Shown here: positions 50,101 to 63,400 of the stretch, in pieces | Position numbering within the stretch: position 1 is the stretch's first letter | How the letters are laid out: every line of letters starts with the position of its first letter | NCBI RefSeq assembly: GCF_050948215.1 | Contig: NW_027488694.1 | Span: forward strand, 62,001 to 126,000 | DNA from: Halictus rubicundus | Lineage: Eukaryota; Arthropoda; Insecta; Hymenoptera; Halictidae | DNA: 64,000 bases | Direction of reading: 5' to 3' | The notes under the pieces: model-generated | Told to the model about the DNA's origin: nothing | Database searches by the model: none | The model's input: the letters and a program-made list of their open reading frames with translations, nothing else | Made by a program: the position numbers and the translations under genes

Positions 50101-53060
50101 CCAATCCCCTATCCTATTCTCTATCCAATCCTATCCTCAATCCTATCCTTTCCTGTATCCTATCCTATCCTCTATCCTCTATCCTATCCAATCCTCTGTC
50201 CTATCCTATCCTCTATCCTATCCTATCGTGTATCCTATCCTATCGTGTATCCTATCCTCTATCCTATCCTATCCTCTGTCCTATCCTATCCTCTATCCTA
50301 TCCTATCGTGTATCCTATCCTCTATCCTATCAAATCCCCTATCCTATCCTCTATCCTATCCTATCGTCTATCCTATCCTATCATATATCCTAACCTATCC
50401 TCTATCCTATCCTATCCTCTATCCTATCCTATCCTCTATCCTATCCTATCTTCTATCCTATCTTATCCTCTATCCTATTAAATCCCCTATCCTATCCTCT
50501 GTCCTATCCTATCCTCTGTCCTATCCTATCCTCTATCCTATCCTATCGTGTATCCTATCCTCTATCCTATCAAATCCCCTATCCTATCCTCTATCCTATC
50601 CTATCGTCTATCCTATCCTATCCTCTATCCTATCCTATCCTGTATCCTATCCTATCCTCTATCCTATCCTATCTTCAATCCTATCCTATCTTCTATCCTA
50701 TCCTATCCTCTATCCTATCAAATCCCCTATCCTATCCTCTATCGTAGCCTATCGTCTATCCTATCCTCTATCCAATCCTATTCTCTATCATATCCTATCC
50801 TCTATCCTATCAAATCCTCTATCCTATCCTCTCCTCTATCCTCTCCAATCCTCTATCCTATACTATCCTCTATCCTATCCTATCGTCTGTCCTATCCTAT
50901 CCTCTATCCTATCCTTTCCTGTATCCTATCCTATCCTGTATCCTCTATCCTATCGTATCCTCTACCCTATCATATCCTCTATCCTATCGTATCCTCTATC
51001 CTATCCTATCCTCTATCCTATCCTATCCTCTATCCTTTCCTATCCTCTATCCTAGCCTATCCTCTATCCTATCCTATCCAATCCCCTATCCTATCCTCTA
51101 TCCAATGCTATCCTCAATCCTATCCTTTCCTGTATCCTATCCTATCCTCTATCCTCTATCCTATCCAATCCTCTGTCCTATCCTATCCTCTCTCCTATCC
51201 TATCGTGTATCCTTTCCTATCGTGTATCCTATCCTATCGTGTATCCTATCCTCTATCCTATCCTATCCTCTATCCTATCAAATCCCCTATCCTATCCTCT
51301 GTTCTATCCTATCCTCTACCCTATCCTATCCTCTATACTATACTATCCTCTATCCTATCCTATCGTCTGTCCTATCCTATCCTCTATCCTATCTTATCGT
51401 GTATCCTATCCTCTATCCTATCAAATCCCCTATCCTATCCTCTGTCCTATCCTATCCTCTATCCTATCCTATCCTCTATCCTATCCTATCCTCTATCCTA
51501 TCCTACCCTCTATCCTATCCTCTATCCTAGCCTATCCTCTATCCTATAATATCCAATCCCCTATCCTATCCTCTATACAATCCTATCCTCAATCCTATCC
51601 TTTCCTGTATCCTATCCTATCCTCTATCCTCTATCCTATCCAATCCTCTCTCCTATCCTATCCTCTATCCTATCCTATCGTGTATCCTATCCTATCGTGT
51701 ATCCTATCCTCTATCCTATCCTATTATCTGTCCTTTCCTATCCTCTATCCTATCCTATCGTGTATCCTATCCTCTATCCTATCAAATCCCCTATCCTATC
51801 CTCTATCCTATCCTATCGTCTATCCTATCCTATCCTCTATCCTATCCTATCCTCTATCCTATCCTATCCTCTATCCTATCCTATCCTCTATCCTATCCTA
51901 TCTTCTATCCTATCTTATCCTCTATCCTATCAAATCCCCTATCCTATCCTCTGTCCTATCCTATCCTCTGTCCTATCCTATCCTCTATCCTATCCTATCG
52001 TGTATCCTATCCTCTATCCTATCAAATCCCCTATCCTATCCTCTATCCTATCCTATCGTCTATCCTATCCTATCCTCTATCCTATCCTATCCTCTATCCT
52101 ATCCTACCCTCTATCCTATCCTATCCTATCCTGTACCCTATCAAATCCCCTGTCCTATCCTCTATCCTATCCTATCGTCTATCCTATCCTCTATCCAATC
52201 CTATTCTCTATCATATCCTATCCTCTATCCTATCAAATCCTCTATCCTATCCTCTCCTCCATCCTATCCTATCCTCTATCCTATCCTACCCTCTATCCTA
52301 TCCTATCCTATCCTGTACCCTATCAAATCCCCTGTCCTATCCTCTATCCTATCCTATCGTCTATCCTATCCTCTATCCAATCCTATTCTCTATCATATCC
52401 TATCCTCTATCCTATCAAATCCTCTATCCTATCCTCTCCTCCATCCTATCCAATCCTCTATCCTATCCTATCCTATCCTCTATCCTATCCTATCCTCTAT
52501 CCTATCCTATCTTCTATCCTATCCTATCGTCTACCCTATCCTATCCTCTATCCTATCCTATCCTCCATCCTATCCTATCCTCTATCCTATCCTATCCTCT
52601 ATCCTATCCTATCTTCTATCCTATCCTATCCTCTATCCTATCAAATCCCCTATCCTATCCTCTATCCTATCCTATCCTCTATCCTATCCTATCGTCTATC
52701 CTATCCTCTATCCAATCCTATTCTCTATCATATCCTATCCTCTATCCTATCAAATCCTCTATCCTATCCTCTCCTCTATCCTATCCTATCCTCTATCCTA
52801 TCCTATCCTCTATCCTATCCTATCCTATCCTCTATCCTATCAAATCCCCTATCCTATCCTATATCCTATCCTATCCTGTATCCTATCCTATCCTCTATCC
52901 TATCCTATCTTCTATCCTATCCTATCCTCTATCCTCTCCTCTCCTCTATCCTATCCAATCCTCTATCCTATCCTATCCTCTATCCTATCCTATCCTCTAT
53001 CCTATCCTATCGTCAATCCTGTCCTATCCTCTATCCTATCCTATCCTCTATCCTATCCTC
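50100..53060. repeat. Type II modules, including CATATATCC copy 3 of 4 and a TCGTAGCC copy
   Basis: The CATATATCC module ends at 50382. A TCGTAGCC segment (50742) matches 37226 at an offset of 13,516 bp. CCTAGCC lies at 51053 and 51528, the latter followed by a unique TATAATATCCAATCCCC. Two copies of a TATCCTGTACCC / CCCCTGTCC segment lie near 52,130 and 52,312, about 180 bp apart. Confidence 0.72.
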
Positions 53061-53900
53061 TATCCTAGGCTATCCTCTATCCTATCCAATCCAATCCCCT
53101 ATCCTATCCTCTATCCAATCCTATCCTCAATCCTCTCCTTTCCTGTATCCTATCCTATCCTCTATCCTCTATCCTATCCTCTATCCTCTATCCTATCCTC
53201 TATCCTATCCTCTATCCTATCCTATCCTCTATCCTATCCTATCGTCTATCCTATCCTCTATCCTATCCTATCCCCTATCCAATCCTATCCTCAATCCTAT
53301 CCTTTCCTGTATCCTATCCTATCCTGTATCCTGTATCCTATCGTATCCTGTACCCTATCATATCCTCTATCCTAACCTATCCTCTATCCTATCCTATCCT
53401 CTATCCTATCCTATCCTCTATCCTTTCCTATCCTCTATCCTATCCTCTATCCTAGCCTATCCTCTATCCTATCCTATCCAATCCCCTATCCTATTCTCTA
53501 TCCAATCCTATCCTCAATCCTATCCTTTCCTGTATCCTATCCTATCCTCTATCCTCTATCCTATCCAATCCTCTGTCCGATCCTATCCTCTATCCTATCC
53601 TATCGTGTATCCTATCCTATCGTGTATCCTATCCTCTATCCTATCCTATCCTCTGTCCTATCCTATCCTCTATCCTATCCTATCGTGTATCCTATCCTCT
53701 ATCCTATCAAATCCCCTATCCTATCCTCTATCCTATCCTATCGTCTATCCTATCCTATCATATATCCTATCCTATCCTCTATCCTATCCTATCCTCTATC
53801 CTATCCTATCCTCTATCCTATCCTATCCTCTATCCTATCCTATCTTCTATCCTATCTTATCCTCTATCCTATCAAATCCCCTATCCTATCCTCTGTCCTA
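53060..53900. repeat. Type II modules with CATATATCC copy 4 of 4
   Basis: The stretch begins with CCTAGGC and CCTCAATCCTCTCC, as at 49.75 kb. A run of several 12-bp units follows (about 53,160-53,215), where CTCTATCC words come unusually close together. CCTAGCC at 53453 leads into the TCGTGTATCC doublet and CATATATCC (53759). CTCTGTCCGATCC near 53,574 is a local variant. Confidence 0.72.
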
Positions 53901-56900
53901 TCCTATCCTCTGTCCTATCCTATCCTCTATCCTATCCTATCGTGTATCCTATCCTCTATCCTATCAAATCCCCAACCTATCCTCTATCCTATCCTATCGT
54001 CTATCCTATCCTATCCTCTATCCTATCCTATCCTGTATCCTATCCTATCCTCTATCCTATCCTATCCTCAATCCTATCCTATCTTCTATCCTATCCTATC
54101 CTCTATCCTATCAAATCCCCTATCCTATCCTCTATCGTAGCCTATCGTCTATCCTATCCTCTATCCAATCCTATTCTCTATCATATCCTATCCTCTATCC
54201 TATCAAATCCTCTATCCTATACTCTCCTCTATCCTCTCCAATTATCTATCCTATACTATCCTCTATCCTATCCTATCGTCTGTCCTATCCTATCCTCTAT
54301 CCTATCTTATCGTGTATCCTATCCTCTATCCTATCAAATCCCCTATCCTATCCTCTGTCCTATCCTATCCTCTATCCTATCCTATCCTCTATCCTATCCT
54401 ATCCTATCTTCTATCCTATCCTATCCCCTATCCTATCCTATCCTCTATCCTATCCTATCGTCAATCCTGTCCTATTGTCTATCCTATCCTATCCTCTATC
54501 CTATCCTCTATCCTAGCCTATCCTCTATCCTATCAAATCCAATCCCCTATCCTATCCTCTATCCAATCCTATCCCCTATCCAATCCTATCCTCAATCCTA
54601 TCCTTTCCTGTATCCTATCCTATCCTGTATCCTCTATCCTATCGTATCCTCTACCCTATCATATCCTCTATCCTATCGTATCCTCTATCCTATCCTATCC
54701 TCTATCCTATCCTATCCTCTATCCTTTCCTATCCTCTATCCTATCCTCTATCCTAGCCTATCCTCTATCCTATCCTATCCAATCCCCTATCCTATCCTCT
54801 ATCCAATGCTATCCTCAATCCTATCCTTTCCTGTATCCTATCCTATCCTCTATCCTCTATCCTATCCAATCCTCTGTCCTATCCTATCCTCTCTCCTATC
54901 CTATCGTGTATCCTTTCCTATCGTGTATCCTATCCTATCCTGTATCCTCTATCCTATCGTATCCTCTACCCTATCATATCCTCTATCCTATCGTATCCTC
55001 TATCCTATCCTATCGTCTATCCTATCCTATCCTATCCTCTATCCTATCCTCTATCCTATCCTATCCTATCCTATCCTATCCTATCCTCTATCCTATCCTA
55101 TCTTCTATCCTATCCTATCCTCTATCCTATCCTCTCCTCTATCCTATCCAATCCTCTATCCTATCCTATCCCCTATCCTATCCTATCCTCTATCCTATCC
55201 TATCGTCAATCCTGTCCTATCCTCTATCCTATCAAATCCAATCCCTTATCCTATCCTCTATCCAATCCTATCCCCTATCCAATCCTATCCTCAATCCTAT
55301 CCTTTCCTGTATCCTATCCTATCCTGTATCCTCTATCCTATCGTATCCTCTACCCTATCATATCCTCTATCCTATCGTATCCTCTATCCTATCGTATCCT
55401 CTATCCTATCCTATCCTCTATCCTATCCTATCCTCTATCCTTTCCTATCCTCTATCCTATCCTCTATCCTAGCCTATCCTCTATCCTATCCTATCTTCTA
55501 TCCTATCAAATCCCCTATCCTATCCTCTATCCTATCCTATCCTGTATCCTATCCTATCCTCTATCGTCTATCGTATCCAATCCTCTATCCTATCCTATCC
55601 TCTATTCTATCCTCTATCCTATCCAATCCTCTGTCCTATCCTATCCTCTCTCCTATCCTATCGTGTATCCTATCCTATCGTGTATCCTATCCTCTATCCT
55701 ATCCTATCCTCTATCCTATCAAATCCCCTATCCTATCCTCTGTTCTATCCTATCCTCTACCCTATCCTATCCTCTATCCTATCCTATCCTCTATCCGATC
55801 CTCTATCCTATCCTATCCTCTATCCTATCCTATCCTCTATCCTATCCTATCCTCTATCCTATCCTATCTTCTAGCCTATCCTATCCTCCACCCTATGAAA
55901 TCCCATATCCTATCCTCTGTCCTATCCTATCCTCTATCCTATCCTATCCTCTATCCTATCCTATCCTCTATCCTATCCTCTATTCTATCCTATCCTCTAT
56001 CCTATCCTATCCACTATCCTATCCTATCCTCTATCCTATCCTATCCTCTATCCTATCAAATCCCCTATCCTATCCTCTATCCTATCCTATCCTGTATCCT
56101 ATCCTATCCTCTATCGTCTATCGTATCCAATCCTCTATCCTATCCTATCCTCTATTCTATCCTCTATCCTATCCTATCCTCTATAATATCGTACACTCTA
56201 TCCTATCCTATCCTCTATAATATCGTACACTCTATCCTATAATATCGTCTATCCAATCCTATTCTCTTTCCTATCCTCTATCCTATCCTATCCTCTATCC
56301 TATCCTATCCTCTATCCTATCCTATCTTCTATCCTATCCTATCCTGTATCCTATCAAATCCCCTATCCTATCCTCTGTACTATCCTATCCTCTATCCTAT
56401 CCTATCCTCTATCCTATCCTCTATCCTATCCTATCCTATCCTCTATCCTATCCTCTACCCTATCCTATCCTATCCTCTATCCTATCCTATCCTCTATCCT
56501 ATCCTATCGTCTATCCTATCCTATCCTCTATCCTATCCAATCCTCCATCCTATCCTATCCTCTATCCTGTCCTATCCTCTATCCTATCCTATCTTCTATC
56601 CTATCCTATCCTCTATCCTATCAAATCCCCTATCCTATCCTCTATCCTATCCTATCCTCTATCCTATCCTATCTTTTATCCTATCCTATCCTCTATCCTA
56701 TCCTATCGTCTATCCTATCCTATCCTCTATCCCATCCTATCCTCTAACCTATCCTATCCTCTATCCTATCCTATCTTCTATCCTATCCTATCCTCTATCC
56801 TATCCTATCGTCTATCCTATCCTTTCCTCTATCCTATCCTATCCTCTATCCTATCCTATCGTCTATCCTATCCTATCCTATCCTCTATCCTATCCTATCC

Positions 56901-57170
56901 TCTATCCTATCCTATCTTCTATCCTATCCTATCCGCTATCGTATGAAATCCCCTATCCTATCCTCTATCCTATCCTATCCTCTATCCTATCCTATCCTCT
57001 ATCCTTTCCTATCCTCTATCCTATCCTATCGTCTATCCTACCCTATCCTCTATCCTATCCTATCCTCTATCCTATCCTATCTTCTATCCTATCCTATCCT
57101 ATCTTCCATCCTATCCTATCCTCTATCCTATCAAATCCCCTATCCTATCAAATCATCTATCCTATCCTCT
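53900..57170. repeat. Junction-spanning duplicate, partner of 36980-39550
   Basis: This is the longer copy of the segment crossing from type II into type I. Extra sequence of 384 bp lies between 54.5 and 55.47 kb and about 470 bp between 55.47 and 56.18 kb. About 126 bp is missing between CTAACC 56745 and TATGAAATCC 56943. Local variants include CTCCACCCTATGAAATCC (ATG 55895), which recurs at 61182 and 62222. Confidence 0.83.
56175..56260. repeat. Doubled TAATATCGTACACTC block, second boundary copy
   Basis: TCGTACACTC occurs at 56189 and about 56,224, followed by TATAATATCGTC and TATTCTCTTTCC. It matches 38,415-38,490 unit for unit, including the doubling, and again marks the change from type II to type I sequence. 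Confidence 0.78.
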
Positions 57171-58440
57171 ATCCTATTCTATCCTCTATCCTATCCTACC
57201 TTCTATCCTATCCTATCCTCTATCCTATCCTTTCCTCTATCCTATCCTATCCTCTATCCTATCCTATCGTCTATCCTATCCTATCCTCTATCCTATCCTA
57301 TCCTATCCTCTATCCTATCCTATCCTCTATCCTATCCTATCTTCTATCCTATCCTATCCGCTATCCTATGAAATCCCCTATCCTATCCTCTATCCTATCC
57401 TATCCTCTATCCTATCCTATCCTCTATCCTATCCTATCTTCTATTATATCCTATCGTCTATCCTATCCTATCGTCTATCCTATCCTATCGTCTATCCTAT
57501 CCTATCCTCTATCCTATCCTATCCTCTATCCTATCCTATCTTCTATCCTATCCTATCCTCTATCCTATCAAATCCCCTATCCTATCCTCTGTACTATCCT
57601 ATCCTCTATCCTATCCTATCCTCTATCCTATCCTCCATCCTATCCTATCCTATCCTCTATCCTATCCTCTATCCTATCCTCTATCCTATCCTATCCTATC
57701 CTCTATCCTATCCTATCCTCTATCCTATCCTATCGTCTATCCTATCCTATCCGCTATCGTATGAAATCCCCTATCCTATCCTCTATCCTATCCTATCCTC
57801 TATCCTATCCTATCCTCTATCCTTTCCTATCCTCTATCCTATCCTATCGTCTATCCTACCCTATCCTCTATCCTATCCTATCCTCTATCCTATCCTATCT
57901 TCTATCCTATCCTATCCTATCTTCCATCCTATCCTATCCTCTATCCTATCAAATCCCCTATCCTATCAAATCATCTATCCTATCCTCTATCCTATCCTAT
58001 CCTCTATCCTATCCTACCTTCTATCCTATCCTATCCTCTATCCTATCCTTTCCTCTATCCTATCCTATCCTCTATCCTATCCTATCGTCTATCCTACCCT
58101 ATCCTCTATCCTATCCTATCCTCTATCCTATCCTATCTTCTATCCTATCCTATCCTATCTTCCATCCTATCCTATCCTCTATCCTATCAAATCCCCTATC
58201 CTATCAAATCATCTATCCTATCCTCTATCCTATCCTATCCTCTATCCTATCCTACCTTCTATCCTATCCTATCCTCTATCCTATCCTTTCCTCTATTCTA
58301 TCCTATCCTCTATCCTATCCTATCGTCTATCCTATCCTATCCTCTATCCTATCCTATCCTATCCTCTATCCTATCCTATCCTCTATCCTATCCTATCTTC
58401 TATCCTATCCTATCCGCTATCCTATGAAATCCCCTATCCT
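56943..58440. repeat. Tandem TATGAAATCC modules, four copies
   Basis: ATG landmarks are at 56943, 57368, 57761 and 58424. Copies alternate: 56943 and 57761 share the CTTTCC / TACCCTATCC / CTTCCATCC follow-up (818 bp apart), and 57368 and 58424 share TATTATATCCTATCGTC (1,056 bp apart). The 425-bp and 663-bp steps are exact multiples of 17 (25 and 39 units). Confidence 0.82.
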
Positions 58441-58607
58441 ATCCTCTATCCTATCCTATCCTCTATCCTATCCTATCCTCTATCCTATCCTATCTTCTAT
58501 TATATCCTATCGTCTATCCTATCCTATCCTCTATCCTATCCTATCCTCTATCCTATACTATCCTCTATCCTATCCTATCCTCTATCCTATCCTATCCTCT
58601 ATCCTAT

Positions 58608-61600
58608 CCGATCCTCTATCCTATCAAATCCCCTATCCTATCTTCTATCCTATCCTATCCTCTATCCTATCCTATCCTCTATCCTATCCTATCCTCTATC
58701 CTATCCTATCGTCTATACTATCCTCTATCCTATCCTATCGTCTATCCTATCCTATCCTCTATCCTATCCTCTCCTGTATCCTATCCTATCCTCTATTCTA
58801 TCCTATCCTGTATCCTATCCTATCCTCTATCCTATCCTATTGTCTATCCTATCCTCTATCCTATCCTATCCTCTATCCTATCCTATCCTCTATCCTATCC
58901 TATCTTCTATCCTATCCTATCCTATCTTCTATCCTATCCTATCCTCTATCCTATCCTTTCCTGTATCCTATCCTATCCATTATCCTCTACCCTATCCAAT
59001 CCTCTATCCTATCCTCTCCTGTATCCTATCCTATCCTCTATTCTATCCTATCCTGTATCCTATCCTATCCTCTATCCTATCCTATCGTCTATCCTATCCT
59101 CTATCCTATCCTATCCTCTTTCCTATCCTATCCTCTATCCTATCCTATCGTCTATCCTATCCTATCCTCTATCCTATCCTATCCTCTATCCTATCCTATC
59201 CTCTATCCTATCCTATCCTCTATCCTATCCTATCCTCTATCCTATCCTATCCTCTATATTATCCTATCCTCTATCCTATCCTATCCTATCTTCTATCGTA
59301 TCCTATCCTCTATCCTATCCTTTCCTGTATCCTATCCTATCCATTATCCTCTATCCTATCCTATCCTCTATCCTATCCAATCTTCCATCCTATCCTATCC
59401 TCTATCCTGTCCTATCCTCTATCCTATCCTATCTTCTATCCTATCCTATCCTCTATCCTATCAAATCCCCTATCCTATCCTCTATCCTATCCTATCCTCT
59501 ATCCTATCCTATCTTTTATCCTATCCTATCCTCTATCCTATCCTATCGTCTATCCTATCCTATCCTCTATCCTATCCTATCCTCTAACCTATCCTATCCT
59601 CTATCCTATCCTATCCTCTATCCTATCCTATCTTCTATCCTATCCTATCCTATCTTCTATCCTATCCTATCCTCTATCCTATCCTTTCCTGTATCCTATC
59701 CTATCCATTATCCTCTATCCTATCCTATCCTCTATCCTATCCTATCGTCTATCCTATCCTCTATCCTATCCTATCCTCTATCCTATCCTTTCCTCTATCC
59801 TATCCTATCCTCTATCCTATCCTATCGTCTATCCTATCCTATCCTATCCTCTATCCTATCCTCTATCCTATCCTATCCTATCCTATCCTATCCTCTATCC
59901 TATCCTATCTTCTATCCTATCCTATCCTCTATCCTATCCTCTCCTCTATCCTATCCAATCCTCTATCCTATCCTATCCCCTATCCTATCCTATCCTCTAT
60001 CCTATCCTATCGTCAATCCTGTCCTATCCTCTATCCTATCCTATCCTCTATCCTATCCTCTATCCTAGCCTATCCTCTATCCTATCAAATCCAATCCCCT
60101 ATCCTATTCTCTATCCAATCCTATCCCCTATCCAATCCTATCCTCAATCCTATCCTTTCCTGTATCCTATCCTATCCTGTATCCTCTATCCTATCGTATC
60201 CTCTACCCTATCATATCCTCTATCCTATCGTATCCTCTATCCTATCCTATCCTCTATCCTATCCTATCCTCTATCCTTTCCTATCCTCTATCCTATCCTC
60301 TATCCTAGCCTATCCTCTATCCTATCCTATCCAATCCCCTATCCTATCCTCTATCCAATCCTATCCTCAATCCTATCCTTTCCTGTATCCTATCCTATCC
60401 ATTATCCTCTATCCTATCCAATCCTCTGTCCTATCCTATCCTCTAACCTATCCTATCCTCTATCCTATCCTATCTTCCATCCTATCCTTTCCTCTATCCT
60501 ATCCTATCTTCTATCCTATCCTCTATCATATCCTATCTTCTATCCTATCTGATCCTCTATCCTATCAAATCCCCTATCCTATCTTCTATCCTATCCTATC
60601 CTCTATCCTATCCTATCGTCTATCCTATCCTCTATCCTATCCTTTCCTCTATCGTATCCTATCCTCTATCCTATCCTATCGTCTATCCTATCCTATCCTA
60701 TCCTCTATCCTCTCCTCTATCCTATCCAATCCTCTATCCTATCCTATCCCCTATCCTATCCTATCCTCTATCCTATCCTATCGTCAATCCTGTCCTATCC
60801 TCTATCCTATCCTATCCTCTATCCTATCCTCTATCCTAGCCTATCCTCTATCCTATCAAATCCAATCCCCTATCCTATCCTCTATCCAATCCTATCCCCT
60901 ATCCAATCCTATCCTCAATCCTATCCTTTCCTGTATCCTATCCTATCCTGTATCCTCTATCCTATCGTGTATCCTATCCTCTATCCTATCCTATCCTCTA
61001 TCCTATCAAATCCCCTATCCTATCCTCTGTCCTATCCTATCCTCTACCCTATCCTATCCTCTATCCTATCCTATCCTCTATCCTATCCTCTATCCTATCC
61101 TATCCTCTATCCTATCCTATCCTCTATCCTATCCTATCCTCTATCCTATCCTATCTTCTATCCTATCCTATCCTCCACCCTATGAAATCCCATATCCTAT
61201 CCTCTATCCTATCCTATCTTCTATCCTATCCTATCCTATCTTCCATCCTATCCTATCCTCTATCCTATCAAATCACCTATCCTATCAAATCATCTATCCT
61301 ATCCTCTATCCTATCGTATCCTCTACCCTATCATATCCTCTATCCTATCGTATCCTCTATCCTATCCTATCCTCTATCCTATCCTATCCTCTATCCTTTC
61401 CTATCCTCTATCCTATCCTCTATCCTAGCCTATCCTCTATCCTATCCTATCCAATCCCCTATCCTATCCTCTATCCAATCCTATCCTCAATCCTATCCTT
61501 TCCTGTATCCTATCCTATCCATTATCCTCTATCCTATCCAATCCTCTGTCCTATCCTATCCTCTATCCTATCCTATCTTCTATCCTATCCTATCCTATCT

Positions 61601-63400
61601 TCTATCCTTTCCTGTATCCTATCCTATCCATTATTCTCTATCCTATCCTATCCTCTATCCTATCCAATCCTCCATCCTATCCTATCCTCTATCCTGTCCT
61701 ATCCTCTATCCTATCCTATCTTCTATCCTATCCTATCCTCTATCCTATCAAATCCCCTATCCTATCCTCTATCCTATCCTATCCTCTATCCTATCCTATC
61801 TTTTATCCTATCCTATCCTCTATCCTATCCTATCCTCTATCCTATCCTATCCTCTATCCTATCCTATCCTCTATCCTATCCTCTATCCTAGCCTATCCTC
61901 TATCCTATCAAATCCAATCCCCTATCCTATCCTCTATCCAATCCTATCCCCTATCCAACCCTATCCTCAATCCTATCCTTTCCTGTATCCTATCCTATCC
62001 TGTATCCTCTATCCTATCGTGTATCCTATCCTATCGTGTATCCTATCCTCTATCCTATCCTATCCTCTATCCTATCAAATCCCCTATCCTATCCTCTGTC
62101 CTATCCTATCCTCTACCCTATCCTATCCTCTATCCTATCCTATCCTCTATCCTATCCTATCCTCTATCCTATCCTATCCTCTATCCTATGCTATCTTCTA
62201 TCCTATCCTATCCTCCACCCTATGAAATCCCATATCCTATCCTCTATCCTATCCTATCTTCTATCCTATCCTATCCTATCTTCCATCCTATCCTATCCTC
62301 TATCCTATGAAATCCCCTATCCTATCCTCTATCCTATCCTATCCTCTATCCTATCCTATCTTCTATTATATCCTATCGTCTATCCTATCCTATCCTCTAT
62401 CCTATCCTATCCTCTATCCTATCCTATCCTCTATCCTATCCTATCCTCTATCCTATCCTATCCTCTATCCTATCCGATCCTCTATCCTATCAAATCCCCT
62501 ATCCTATCTTCTATCCTATCCTATCCTCTATCCTATCCTATCCTCTATCCTATCCTATCGTCTATACTATCCTCTATCCTATCCTATCGTCTATCCTATC
62601 CTATCCTCTATCCTATCCTCTCCTGTATCCTATCCTATCCTCTATTCTATCCTATCCTGTATCCTATCCTATCCTCTATCCTATCCTATCGTCTATCCTA
62701 TCCTCTATCCTATCCTATCCTCTATCCTATCCTATCCTCTATCCTATCCTATCCTCTATCCTATCCTATCCTCTATCCTATCCTATCTTCTATCCTATCC
62801 TATCCTATCTTCTATCCTATCCTATCCTCTATCCTATCCTTTCCTGTATCCTATCCTATCCATTATCCTCTACCCTATCCAATCCTCTGTCCTATCCTAT
62901 CCTCTATCCTATCCTATCTTCTATCCTATCCTATCCTATCTTCTATCCTATCCTATCCTCTATCCTATCCTGTCCTGTATCCTATCCTATCCATTATCCT
63001 CTATCCTATCCTATCCTCTATCCTATCCTATCGTCTATCCTATCCTCTATCCTATCCTATCCTCTATCCTATCCTATCCTCTATCCTATCCTATCCGCTA
63101 TCCTATGAAATCCCCTATCCTATCCTCTATCCTATCCTATCCTCTTTCCTATCCTATCCTCTATCATATCCTATCTTCTATTATATCCTATCGTCTATCC
63201 TATCCTATCCTCTATCCTATCCTATCCTCTATCCTATCCTATCCTCTATCCTATCCTATCCTCTATCCTATCCTATCCTCTATCCTATCCTATCCTCTAT
63301 ATTATCCTATCCTCTATCCTATCCTATCCTATCTTCTATCGTATCCTATCCTCTATCCTATCCTTTCCTGTATCCTATCCTATCCATTATCCTCTATCCT
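58608..63400. repeat. Duplicate pair 58608-59360 and 62474-63400
   Basis: Rare variants are in the same order in both: TATCCGATCC (CCG at 58608 and 62474, offset 3,866), TCGTCTATACTATCC (58711 and 62560, offset 3,849), CTCTCCTGTATCC, TATTCTATCC, CATTATCC, CTCTACCC and TATATTATCC. The change in offset equals one 17-mer. The interval between the pair contains the type II islands. Confidence 0.8.
59900..62050. repeat. Type II islands inside type I sequence
   Basis: CCTAGCC at 60065, 60305, 60836, 61427 and 61887 each carry the usual type II followers: CCAATCC, CCTCAATCC, CTTTCCTGTATCC, TATCGTATCC and CTCTACCCTATCATATCC. After 60305 and 61427 the chain ends in the type I word CATTATCC, where true type II copies have a second CTCTATCC. 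These are hybrid modules. Confidence 0.75.

Larger units (their letters stand above)
42840..56270. repeat. Type II satellite domain (right)
   Basis: CCTAGCC is frequent from 42867 to 55470, twice in the form CCTAGGC (about 49,754 and 53,066). A subfamily typical of this block has TCGTGTATCC twice in succession and a TATCATATATCC unit. CTAACCTATCC also appears here outside type I context (about 43,239, 48,597, 50,042, 53,382) as TATCCTAACC, not as CTCTAACC. Confidence 0.78.
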
